Below, in pieces: positions 45,282 through 53,395 of a stretch of DNA of 64,000 nt. Below the pieces are notes generated by a model. The model ran no database searches. It had not been told where the DNA came from and saw only the letters and a list, made by a program, of their open reading frames with translations. The position numbers and the translations under genes are program-made. Source of the DNA: Coriobacteriaceae bacterium. GTDB taxonomy: Bacteria > Actinomycetota > Coriobacteriia > Coriobacteriales > Coriobacteriaceae. Position 1 is the first letter of the stretch, and every line of letters starts with the position of its first letter. Where the stretch lies: positions 118,121-182,120 of the forward strand of contig CABJBO010000001.1 in NCBI GenBank assembly GCA_902363875.1. The letters are read 5' to 3'.

Positions 45282-46697
45282 CTAAGACTGGCGACTCTTG
45301 TTGCCCTCAACACCGAGAATCATAATAAGCGCAAGCGTTACAACAAAGCCGATGCCACCGGAGATGCAGGCATGCACGAAGTTTGCCATGCTATCTCCCC
45401 CGATAAACTCGAGAACCACGGTGAAATTCGTATAGAGCGGAGCGTAGCAGGTGACACCCATGATCGCCGCGTACAGCGTGCCCACAAACGTGCCGATTGC
45501 CTGATACGCCAGTACACGCGGATAGCGAAGCAGGATGCCAAAGATGGTCGGCTCACCAACTCCCACGAGTGCCTGGGTAATGAAGCAGCTAAGTCCGAGC
45601 TCGCGGTCCTCGGCAGTCTTGGCCTTAATGAGAAAGCCAAGGCCGCAAGCGATCGAAGCAAACGTGGAAGCAGCACCCATGACAAAAATGACATTTTCAT
45701 ATCCTTGGGTCGCAAGGGTGCTCATGCCCAACACGATGATGGGAAGATGCATACCCGTGGCAACAAGCGGCATGAACAGCGCGCCGATAAGGGCGATTCC
45801 AACCGGACCGAGGACATCGTGAACCCACATGAGGGCGGACTCAATCGCAACACCCATAATGGCGCCGCAAGGACCAAGGACGCAGAGGGCAACCGGAGTC
45901 ATGGCAAGAACGGTGAGCACGGGAACGAACAAGAGGTGAACTTGATCGGGGATGATGCGATTGAGCAGCTTTTCCACCTGTGCCTGCACGGCGGTGATGA
46001 GAATCATCGGGAATACGGTGGATCCATACGTGGTAAGCCACATGGGTATCCCGTAAACGGTGAAGGGCTTACCGGCTGCCACGATTTCCGCCATCGTCGG
46101 GTGCAGCATGATGCCGGCAATGAACACAGAGATCACGGTGTTGGAACCGAACTTCTTCGATCCCGTATATGCAACCGCCATGGGCAAGAAGTAGAACCCT
46201 GCGTCACCAACAAAGGTGAGCAGCTTGAATAGATCGCTTCCCTCCTGGACCAGGCCCAATGCGGACGGGCCCAGGATCATGAGGATCAACTTGACCAAGC
46301 CGCCCGCAACAAGCATGGGGATGACCGGCGTGAGGCAGCCAGTCAGCGCGTCAAGGATGGCGTTACCGACGCGCGCCGGCGTAAGAGGCTGCTTTTCAGC
46401 TTCCGTCGACTGCGAATCGAGGTTCTCGTCGACAGCAGCCTGATGCTCGATGCCACCGACCTCGCAAACTTCGTTGTACACATGGGTGACCGTGGGGCCA
46501 ATGATGACCTGATACTGCTCTCCAGAGTATTGCTCCCCCAAAACACCAGGTACCGCGCGGACCGCATCACGGTCAACGAGCGCCTGATCGGCAAGGTTGA
46601 ACCTAAGGCGCGTCACACAGTGCGTGGCAAACGCCACGTTGGCCGCCCCGCCAATTGCCGCGAGTACTCCTTCCGCTGTCTTTTTGTAGTCTGCCAT
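45282..46697 (-). CDS. PTS sugar transporter EIIBC (glucose/sucrose/beta-glucoside family)
   Basis: 471 residues: a cytosolic IIB domain (1-90) with the phosphorylated Cys in THCVTRLRFNL, then IIC with about ten membrane helices. No IIA domain is fused, as in sucrose and MurNAc permeases that borrow IIA from elsewhere. Transports and phosphorylates a sugar; with GH32 and fructokinase nearby, sucrose is a candidate, while acetylated amino sugars fit the deacetylase and esterases. AAAGGAG lies five bases before the ATG at 46697. Follows the esterase gene by 68 bases. Confidence 0.92.
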   Translation of the reverse strand: MADYKKTAEGVLAAIGGAANVAFATHCVTRLRFNLADQALVDRDAVRAVPGVLGEQYSGEQYQVIIGPTVTHVYNEVCEVGGIEHQAAVDENLDSQSTEAEKQPLTPARVGNAILDALTGCLTPVIPMLVAGGLVKLILMILGPSALGLVQEGSDLFKLLTFVGDAGFYFLPMAVAYTGSKKFGSNTVISVFIAGIMLHPTMAEIVAAGKPFTVYGIPMWLTTYGSTVFPMILITAVQAQVEKLLNRIIPDQVHLLFVPVLTVLAMTPVALCVLGPCGAIMGVAIESALMWVHDVLGPVGIALIGALFMPLVATGMHLPIIVLGMSTLATQGYENVIFVMGAASTFASIACGLGFLIKAKTAEDRELGLSCFITQALVGVGEPTIFGILLRYPRVLAYQAIGTFVGTLYAAIMGVTCYAPLYTNFTVVLEFIGGDSMANFVHACISGGIGFVVTLALIMILGVEGNKSRQS

Positions 46698-46765
46698 ACC
46701 GTCTCCTTTCATCGTGTGGACTAAGCCCATTCTCCAGGCTCGACCACTACGGCAACAAAACACTA

Positions 46766-47692
46766 TTAAAGAGATGCCTGATCCCGATGCGGCTCGTCGC
46801 GCCGCAACCATGCGAGGGCAAGCGGCACCCACGCCGCGGCATACGCATCTTCATCCTCAGCCTTTGCAGCAGAGGTCGGCTCGCAGAGAGCCATTCCATG
46901 TGGCCCCGTTGGGAATAGATGAAACTCGCAGGGAACGCCAGCATCTATCAGGGCCGCGGCAAACTGGCACGCACGAGCGGGATTAACCACTTGGTCCTCC
47001 GCGGTTTGCCACATGAATACCCTGGGCATATCAGGCCTCACTCCGGAAATCAGGTCGAAACGCTCATCGCATTCGGCCGCACCGTCGTTTCGCCCAAACA
47101 GGGCGCGCTGGATATATGGAATTTGCCAACGCATCTCTTTTGGACAGCTGTCAACAGCGCGAGTTGCCATATCCAAAGGGTTCACGAGCGGATAGCCAAG
47201 CACCACACCCGTGGGCGCGCAGTCACGCGGATCAACCCCAGGCACCTGGCTCAGCAAGTCCGGATCATCCCAATGCTCGGCAAGACACGCGGCGAGATGG
47301 GCGCCAGCTGAGAAGCCAACCACGTATATGCGAGATGCATCGATGGCATACTCTTGAGCATGAGCCCGGACCCAGGCCATCGCTTGCATAAGCGCAATCA
47401 AAGGGGCGGGAAACGTTGCTGTACGATCTATTACAAGCTCTTCGCCTGGCTTCTTTGGGCGCGATCGAAACAAAACCGGATATCTCAATACCGCGGTATG
47501 ATATCCTGCGCCAGCAAAGCGCATGGCAACAGGCTCTTGCTCCTTTGTCGCATGCAATACATAGCCTCCACCAGGGCACACGATCACAAGCGGTCGGAGC
47601 TTCTTAACCTGATAAGAGATATTAGGTTCAAGAAAAAAGGTGCGCAGGGTCGATCTACCTTGAGCATCGAGCTTGATGTCGGTCGTATACAT
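46766..47692 (-). CDS. Alpha/beta hydrolase, BD-FAE/acetylesterase type
   Basis: 308 residues, no signal peptide. Oxyanion segment CPGGGYVLHA, nucleophile Ser in GFSAGAH, and catalytic His in GPHGMAL, with Asp in the TAEDQVV loop; a serine esterase likely to remove acyl groups from sugars or related esters. The ATG overlaps the previous esterase stop (TAATG) with a GGGGGG Shine-Dalgarno. In the PTS gene cluster. Confidence 0.85.
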   Translation of the reverse strand: MYTTDIKLDAQGRSTLRTFFLEPNISYQVKKLRPLVIVCPGGGYVLHATKEQEPVAMRFAGAGYHTAVLRYPVLFRSRPKKPGEELVIDRTATFPAPLIALMQAMAWVRAHAQEYAIDASRIYVVGFSAGAHLAACLAEHWDDPDLLSQVPGVDPRDCAPTGVVLGYPLVNPLDMATRAVDSCPKEMRWQIPYIQRALFGRNDGAAECDERFDLISGVRPDMPRVFMWQTAEDQVVNPARACQFAAALIDAGVPCEFHLFPTGPHGMALCEPTSAAKAEDEDAYAAAWVPLALAWLRRDEPHRDQASL

Positions 47693-48612
47693 TACGCCAC
47701 GCCCCCCTCATCAACGACCGCGGCAGTTGCCACACGGCGCACGAACGCAGCCGTTCGCATCAATACGTCCTTTGAAGCGCACGGGTCGTATTCACGCGCA
47801 AAAGCCTCATGAGTAAAGCCGTGGTGGCAGCCCTCATAGCATTTGTAATCTACGGCCACTCCGGCCTCGTCCAGCATCGCGGCAAAGCGCCGCGAGTCTT
47901 CGCAAAGCGTGTCCAAGCTGGCGGCGTGCACGAGAGCCGGCGGCCACACAACATCCGTGGCAAGAAGCGGAGACGCAACAGGGTCCAGCATGTCGGCCTC
48001 CGTCGCATATGCCCACGATGCGTACTGTTGCATCCTCGTTTGTGATAGCGCCGAGCCGGTATTCACGCTTGGCCGTTGAACGCTCAGGGGCGCAAGCGGC
48101 GGATAGTTCATGATGAGGCCACCTATCGATACCTCATCGGATCGAGAGGCCAAGACGCAAAGGGCTGCAGCAAGATTGCCTCCCGCGCTGTGACCGCAAA
48201 CAATTATGGGGCCGCCTGTAAGGCCCATTTCGGATCGATGGGCGTCACAATACTTGATGACCTCCAAAGCCGAGTGCTGCGGGACGGGAAACTTGTGCTC
48301 CGGCCCCACGAGATAATCGACATTGAGAACCGTTGACCCAGTTGAACGTGAGAGGTCCCGGCAAAACGGGATATCGAGCTCCCAGTCTTGTAGAACATAC
48401 CCGCCTCCATGAAAATTAAAAACGAGTGGCAGCGCCTGATCGCACGACCTCCCCTCAACTGCGCTATACCGATACACGGCTATTTCGCCGGCAGAAGTTT
48501 GGATTACGAAGCGCCGCGCCTCATTCCCTTCGGCCAATCTGCGTTTTATGGCTCCCAACTGCTTGTCCTTATTGACGCGATACGTTATTGCGTCATTGGA
48601 AGAATCAAACAT
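47692..48612 (-). CDS. Alpha/beta hydrolase, hormone-sensitive lipase (fold-3) type
   Basis: About 306 residues. HGGGYVL, GHSAGGNLAAAL and HHGFTHE are the HSL-family signature (oxyanion, nucleophile, His), with Asp in SLDTLCED. The ATG at 48612 is chosen because GAGGGGG is nearby; the open frame continues to a TTG at 48699, which lacks one. Coupled to the next esterase (TAATG). Divergent from the LacI regulator, which is the likely controller. Confidence 0.82.
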   Translation of the reverse strand: MFDSSNDAITYRVNKDKQLGAIKRRLAEGNEARRFVIQTSAGEIAVYRYSAVEGRSCDQALPLVFNFHGGGYVLQDWELDIPFCRDLSRSTGSTVLNVDYLVGPEHKFPVPQHSALEVIKYCDAHRSEMGLTGGPIIVCGHSAGGNLAAALCVLASRSDEVSIGGLIMNYPPLAPLSVQRPSVNTGSALSQTRMQQYASWAYATEADMLDPVASPLLATDVVWPPALVHAASLDTLCEDSRRFAAMLDEAGVAVDYKCYEGCHHGFTHEAFAREYDPCASKDVLMRTAAFVRRVATAAVVDEGGVA

Positions 48613-48840
48613 GAGTGGCACCCCCTCGACCATCCGGCTCAACGTGGGAACGTTCCCACTGACGATTCTTATTCTGTATTCGATTTCATATTCAGTCAAG
48701 ATAAACTTCGCGGAACCTTGTGATGCTACCGTTCGCCGCCATATATCAACCGCTCACGTTCAAAATGCGTGCGGCAACGTAATATGTAACCGAACACTTT
48801 TTGCCCGCCACGCGCATCCGCTCGCGAGTAAAGGCACCTC

Positions 48841-49854
48841 ATGTCGTTATCGGCGATTGGACTATTCGGAATGAACATCAAAGATGTGGCCGCCCTGAGC
48901 GGCTTATCAAAAAGCACGGTATCTCGCTATTTAAACGGCGGGAGCATATCCCAACAGTCCGCAGACAAAATCGCCGCCGTCATCCAGCAGACCGGCTTTC
49001 AAAGCAATATATTTGCCAGCCGTCTTAAAACAAATCGAAGCTACTTGATTGGTGTTCTCATTGACGGATTCGACTCTCCAAGTGTAAACCGCGTGCTCTC
49101 GAGCATAAGCTCAGCGTGCCACGATGCCGGATATCAGCCATTCATCATGATCGACGAAACCGGCGAGGATAACAAAATCGCGAATATGCGCGCGCTCATT
49201 CAGCAGGGAGTCGATGCCCTCATACTGGGCACGGCGCTCATCACCGAGGGGCACCGTGACTTTCTATCGCGCATCAAAGTGCCCACCATCATCCTCGGGC
49301 GGACTTACGACACCCTCCCCTGGTGCAAAATTGACGACTACTCGGGAGGTCGCCTCCTGGGCGAGCACGTCGCACGGCAACACCCAGAGCGCCTTGTCTA
49401 CCTATCCATGGGTTCCGATGACCCGTCGGCAGGAGAAGAGCGCTGTAGGGGCGTCTTGAGCACGCTATCCTCTGATACCCAAGTCCGCGTTATCGAGGTC
49501 GATCATGTCGACAACCATGGCTATGCATGTGCCGCTAAGGCGCTTGAATGGAAGCCCGACTACATTGTTTCCGCATCAGATGGGTTCTGCCTGGGAATCT
49601 TCTCCGCACTCGATGCCAAAGGACTTTCCGTTCCAAGGGATATACGAGTCGCAAGCTTTGGAAACCACGCCTTCAGCAGCCTCCCATCAATATCTCTCAC
49701 CAGCATTGCATACGATTACGAGGCATTGGGACGAGATGTGGCGCTTAAGGCAATCGAGCTCGCAAGCGGAAACTCGATCGAACCGGAGTGTTGCGATTAT
49801 CCGATAGAGCTCATCATACGAAAAAGCAGCGTTCGGCCAACAACGACCCGGTAG
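48841..49854 (+). CDS. LacI family transcriptional regulator
   Basis: 337 residues. N-terminal HTH MNIKDVAALSGLSKSTVSRYLNGG followed by a periplasmic-binding-protein-like effector domain that normally binds a sugar. The ATG at 48841 has AAAGG six bases upstream; another at 48871 starts the HTH directly. It diverges from the esterase-PTS cluster across 228 bases and probably represses it. The effector sugar is unknown. Codon use looks less GC-rich than in the housekeeping block. Confidence 0.9.
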   Translation: MSLSAIGLFGMNIKDVAALSGLSKSTVSRYLNGGSISQQSADKIAAVIQQTGFQSNIFASRLKTNRSYLIGVLIDGFDSPSVNRVLSSISSACHDAGYQPFIMIDETGEDNKIANMRALIQQGVDALILGTALITEGHRDFLSRIKVPTIILGRTYDTLPWCKIDDYSGGRLLGEHVARQHPERLVYLSMGSDDPSAGEERCRGVLSTLSSDTQVRVIEVDHVDNHGYACAAKALEWKPDYIVSASDGFCLGIFSALDAKGLSVPRDIRVASFGNHAFSSLPSISLTSIAYDYEALGRDVALKAIELASGNSIEPECCDYPIELIIRKSSVRPTTTR

Positions 49855-49925
49855 GCGAACGACCTTATTTTCACCGAACGCCGCAGGGCGACAGCGTGAA
49901 AACGGGCTATAGGACAAAAAGCGTG

Positions 49926-50201
49926 TCACGAGGGAACGCCTGCCCCCGGATGCCAATCAAGCCAGAACGGGTACGGATCCCCGTGGTGGAGCCCCCACAC
50001 GGGCCTGTCGTCCCACTCCGAGCTGCCGTCCTCACGCTTCGAGGAGGCCGAGTAGGTCCTATAGAGCAGGCCCATGTCGGCGTCGGCGGGCATCGTCGCG
50101 AGCTTCTCCGCGGCCGTCCTGGAGTCCACCAAGAGCATGTCGCACCACCAGAAGACGGCCTCATCGCCACCATCAACGCAAAGTAGTCTGTTTAGGGCTG
50201 T
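49926..50201 (-). pseudogene. Gene remnant, hypothetical
   Basis: An open stretch that ends at the stop at 49926 and reads CVDGGDEAVFWWCDM, then LYRTYSASSKRED and VWGLHHGDPYPFWLDW, which looks like real protein. An upstream in-frame stop lies near 50202 and there is no ATG with a Shine-Dalgarno. The GC-rich remnant abuts an AT-rich region, so it is probably the 3' end of a truncated gene. Family not recognised. Confidence 0.4.
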
Positions 50202-50232
50202 TTAATAGTCCGCCGCGCTTACGAATTGAGTT

Positions 50233-50400
50233 GCGTGCCACAAAATGGGCCCATCTACTACGTTTAGCCGAATACCCTCGACCATACCGGATATTAAGAA
50301 AACAAAACCACTGGTAGAAGGCTTGACGATTTTCAAAAAATGTGGCTATGGTCGACCCCTAGAGGTTAAACGTGGTAGATAGGCCGTTTTCGTGACACGG
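50233..50400. repeat. Long imperfect palindrome (MITE/REP-like)
   Basis: Arms 50233-50288 and 50344-50400 are inverted imperfect copies. Highlights: ATCTACTACGTTTA versus ATCTACCACGTTTA, and TCGACCATA matched exactly. A 55-base AT-rich loop lies between. Most differences are transitions. It fills the gap between the gene remnant and the PLP gene; no gene is seen in 50202-50433. Confidence 0.6.
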
Positions 50401-50407
50401 CACCAGG

Positions 50408-50437
50408 GTAGCTTTTTGGGGCGGGCTTTTTAGCTAC
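50408..50437. repeat. Palindromic gene-end repeat
   Basis: GTAGCT and AGCTAC bracket TTTTTGGGGCGGGCTTTTT, overlapping the stop of the PLP gene. The inner 20 bases are nearly the same as 40651-40670 after the ModE-type gene. Confidence 0.45.
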
Positions 50438-51426
50438 TTTTTGAAGGCGTTGTCTAGGGTGGCGGCTACTTGCAGGGGGTTGTCGGTGCCGGCGAAGAGA
50501 CGGATGGTGGCTGCCCGCTTGCCGCATGGAGCTGAGAGGCGTGTCGCTGCGCCGCCGGCGGGTGATGCGCGGAACTCGTCGGGCAGGGTTTCGAATAGAT
50601 CGGCTGCCGTGCGATGTATCAGGTCGAACTCCACTGCAGGGCCAAAGCCGTGTTCCAGGACACCCGTCGCCACCGCGTGATCGGGATGCGACGCCAGACC
50701 GGGATAGCGCACGTTGCGCACCATTTCATTCGCAGCCAGGTACTCCGCAAGAGCGCGGGCACGGTCGAAGTGGGCCTGCATGCGGGCTTCGAGCGAAACG
50801 AGGCCTCGCTCCAGCACGCCGGCCTCATCGTTGCCCAAATCGAGCGTGGACAAACCGCAGCTAGCAAGCACCGCATGCGCACATTCACCCGCAGCATCCA
50901 TACGATGGCGCTTGAGCTGCGAGCGCGCAACCGAAACGGCCACCAGGTTTCGCGGCCCCTCACCAGCGCACACACGGTCGAGTGCCTCGAGCGACAGCAC
51001 GGCACCCAAACGCAGCGGATCGCACCCAAAGACCGACGAAACGGTGTTATCAACCACCAGCAACGCACCACACGCACGCGCCGCCTGCCCCAACGCGCGA
51101 AGGTCGGGCACGCGCAGGCCAAAGCCGCCAATGGAGTTCACGAACCACCACAGATGCGGGGCCTCAGCGTCAAACGAATCGGCAAAACCCTCGGACGCAG
51201 CCTCAAACGCCGCAACGGACAGCTCCCCCACCAGCACTACATCGTGGACCTCAAAACCGCGCGAAAACGCAGCGGCGAAGTCATCCGCGAAAGCCACCAG
51301 ACGGTCACCGGGACGCACGATACCCAGCAACGACAATGCCGCCGGCACATGCGGTGCCGCCAGCAACCGAGCCTCGCGCGCACGGGCACGCGCACTCCAT
51401 GCCTCTTCGAATCCCCGCACGTCCAT
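50434..51426 (-). CDS. Degenerate Cys/Met-metabolism PLP-dependent protein (cystathionine gamma-synthase fold)
   Basis: 330 residues. The fold is that of the Cys/Met PLP family, with the pyridine-binding Asp126 in VVDNTVSS and C-terminal FAGTDNPLQVAATL. At the place of the PLP lysine (S-x-T-K in relatives) this protein has SVARSQLKRH (165-174), so the lysine is apparently Arg168, with a Lys172 four residues away. The N-terminus is shorter than usual and the substrate-binding Tyr-x-Arg region is not seen. It may be inactive or altered. ATG at 51426 with AAGGGA upstream. Confidence 0.65.
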   Translation of the reverse strand: MDVRGFEEAWSARARAREARLLAAPHVPAALSLLGIVRPGDRLVAFADDFAAAFSRGFEVHDVVLVGELSVAAFEAASEGFADSFDAEAPHLWWFVNSIGGFGLRVPDLRALGQAARACGALLVVDNTVSSVFGCDPLRLGAVLSLEALDRVCAGEGPRNLVAVSVARSQLKRHRMDAAGECAHAVLASCGLSTLDLGNDEAGVLERGLVSLEARMQAHFDRARALAEYLAANEMVRNVRYPGLASHPDHAVATGVLEHGFGPAVEFDLIHRTAADLFETLPDEFRASPAGGAATRLSAPCGKRAATIRLFAGTDNPLQVAATLDNAFKK

Positions 51427-51452
51427 ACGGCACCGTCCCTTCAAAAGCAAAA

Positions 51453-51485
51453 ACCCATGACACGGGCGTTCCCCGCATCATGGGT
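51453..51485 (-). terminator. Terminator-like hairpin in the leader of the PLP gene
   Basis: ACCCATGA..CGGG pairs with CCCG..TCATGGGT and is followed by TTTTTGC on the minus strand. It ends about 15 bases before the Shine-Dalgarno, so a promoter must lie upstream of it and the hairpin must be read through. Confidence 0.65.
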
Positions 51486-51494
51486 AACGGCTGC

Positions 51495-51500
51495 AGTATA
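51495..51500 (-). promoter_or_regulatory. Candidate -10 of the PLP gene
   Basis: TATACT on the minus strand, five of six bases, placed so that transcription would begin at about 51488, at the foot of the hairpin. No good -35 is seen. Confidence 0.35.
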
Positions 51501-51638
51501 GCGCCAGAGCGCCGCCAAGCGCTCCGACAGCCCACGACCAAACGCCTAGAAGCCAAGCTTGTGATAGCCGATCAGAATCTGGAGGAAACTAAAGGCCTTG
51601 CTGAGGGCTCGGAAAGAACGGGCAATAATGCCCGCCGG

Positions 51639-52661
51639 CTACACGCACATGAGCTGATGATCCAGTTTGAGCGCGCGCATGCCGCGCTCCCCCTCCACGC
51701 CGTCAACCACGTCGAGCAACATACTCGTGGCCTCAACGCCACTGGTCAGATAGCCGTAATGCACGGTAGGGATACCGCCCGTCAGCGCACGCAAAAAGGC
51801 GTTGTCGCCAAAACCGCTCACGCGATGGGCGCCCTCTCCCGCGCCACGCACCTCATCGATCGCGCGCAGGGCACCGGCGGCCATGGTATCGGTCGCACAG
51901 GCAATAAAGTCAAGATGCGAATCGGCCTGCAGCAACTCACGCGCGGCACGATAGCCGGAATCCAACGTAAACGAGCCATAGCGGATCATCGCGGGGTCGA
52001 GCTCAACGCCCGCAGCAGCCAGACCGGCTTGCAGACCGTGACGGCGATCGTAGCCGGCGGCTTGGTCGTCCTCGGTAACGCCGACGTAGCCGATCTTGCC
52101 CGTCACACGCCCAGCCAACGCCCGGCCCAGCTCAAAAGCAGCCTCATAGTCGTCGTGGTACACGCAGGCCGCGCCCTCGACGTTTTGGCCAATCAGCACC
52201 ATCGGCACGCGGCAGGATGCGATGGCGTGGCGATGCTCATCGGTAATCATGGTTGCCACGAGCACGATGCCGTCAACCGGGTGGTTCTGAAACAGGTCCA
52301 GGTACTCGAGCTCGCGCTCCGCCAAATTGTCGGTATTTGCCAGCAACATCTGGTAGCCGCGGCGGCCGAGTACCTGGCCAATACCGGCGGTAATACGGCT
52401 CACCGATTCGGAGTTGATCTTAGGCACGATGACGCCGATGAGCTTGGTAGACCCCGTGCGCAGCGCGCGGGCCTGGTTGGAGCGCACGTAGCCGGTCTGC
52501 TCGATCGCCTGCTTAATGCGCTCGGCCTTATCTGCCGAAATATAGCCACCGTTAAGATAGCGCGAGACCGCGGCGCTCGAAACGCCCGCCAGCTCGGCGA
52601 CATCTTTCATCTTTACCAATGGTACCCCTGTCATTGAAATCGCTTTCACCATGATAGCCAT
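51639..52661 (-). CDS. LacI family transcriptional regulator
   Basis: 340 residues. HTH VKMKDVAELAGVSSAAVSRYLNGG followed by a sugar-binding-protein-like effector domain. The ATG at 52661 has GGAG seven bases upstream; the HTH itself begins at an internal Met 17 codons later. A cre-like palindrome lies inside codons 5-9. It follows the DUF4956 gene of the Pel operon by 65 bases; its targets are unknown. Confidence 0.88.
   Translation of the reverse strand: MAIMVKAISMTGVPLVKMKDVAELAGVSSAAVSRYLNGGYISADKAERIKQAIEQTGYVRSNQARALRTGSTKLIGVIVPKINSESVSRITAGIGQVLGRRGYQMLLANTDNLAERELEYLDLFQNHPVDGIVLVATMITDEHRHAIASCRVPMVLIGQNVEGAACVYHDDYEAAFELGRALAGRVTGKIGYVGVTEDDQAAGYDRRHGLQAGLAAAGVELDPAMIRYGSFTLDSGYRAARELLQADSHLDFIACATDTMAAGALRAIDEVRGAGEGAHRVSGFGDNAFLRALTGGIPTVHYGYLTSGVEATSMLLDVVDGVEGERGMRALKLDHQLMCV
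52635..52648. promoter_or_regulatory. cre/LacI-type operator at the start of the lacI gene
   Basis: TGAAATCGCTTTCA fits the catabolite-repression cre consensus (TGWAANCGNTNWCA) and LacI-family operators. A weaker copy, TGAATTGATTTCA, lies at about 52676-52688. Their place at the start of the regulator gene suggests autoregulation. Confidence 0.5.
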
Positions 52662-52726
52662 AAAGGCACTCCAGATGAATTGATTTCACCCAGGTCGAAA
52701 AAACGTCAGCGAGCGCCGAAACCCAA

Positions 52727-53392
52727 CTAACCGTGATACTCACCGTTGTATTGGATGAGCGTGAGGTCCTCTACGCCGTCGAGCGCACGGATCGCGTCCG
52801 CATAGGGCATGTCAACGCCGTCCGAGAACACCTCGACGGCCATCTCGACCTTGTCGCCGCGCATGGTCTTGGACTTGACGGAAAACTTGGTGCGCCCAAA
52901 CGCGCGCACGATATCATCGCCGGTAGTCTGGCCCGTGTAGTGGATGACCATCATGTACACGCGCGCCTTGTCCTGATGGCTCGCAAAGCCGGCAATCATC
53001 ACCACGATCACCACTGCCGTGAGCCCCACGAGCGCGTACATGCCGGCACCCGCCGTAATGCCCGTGGTAATGGCCCAAAACAGATACAACAGGTCGAGCG
53101 GATCCTTGACCGCCGTACGGTAACGAACGATGGACAGAGCACCGACCATACCGAGCGAGATGACCACGTTTGTCGAGATCGCGAGCGTGACCATGCAGGT
53201 GAGCACGCACATGCCCACGAGCGTCACGGCAAAACTGCGCGAATACACCACGCCGGTAAAAAAGCGCTTGTACACGTAATAGATCAGGATGCCCATGACG
53301 AGCGCCACGAGCAGCGAAAGGCCAATCTTGGCAGGGTCGACCTGGCCAAACGCCTCCAAGACGGAGTTCTTAAAAAAGTCCCTGGTGCTCAT
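52727..53392 (-). CDS. DUF4956 membrane protein
   Basis: 221 residues of the DUF4956 family. N-terminal half with about four hydrophobic segments (IGLSLLVALVMGILIYYVY; FAVTLVGMCVLTCMVTLAI; GITAGAGMYALVGLTAVVIVVMIAG) and a conserved loop GALSIVRYRTAVKDPLDLLYLF; a soluble C-terminal half with ferredoxin-like pattern. Commonly encoded beside VTC-type polyphosphate polymerases, as here. Last gene of the Pel operon; four bases after the polymerase gene. Confidence 0.85.
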   Translation of the reverse strand: MSTRDFFKNSVLEAFGQVDPAKIGLSLLVALVMGILIYYVYKRFFTGVVYSRSFAVTLVGMCVLTCMVTLAISTNVVISLGMVGALSIVRYRTAVKDPLDLLYLFWAITTGITAGAGMYALVGLTAVVIVVMIAGFASHQDKARVYMMVIHYTGQTTGDDIVRAFGRTKFSVKSKTMRGDKVEMAVEVFSDGVDMPYADAIRALDGVEDLTLIQYNGEYHG

Positions 53393-53395
53393 GGT

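Noticed and set aside
49860..50433. Prophage or IS element at the repeat region
   Set aside because: No transposase or integrase coding sequence was found, only a remnant and palindromes.
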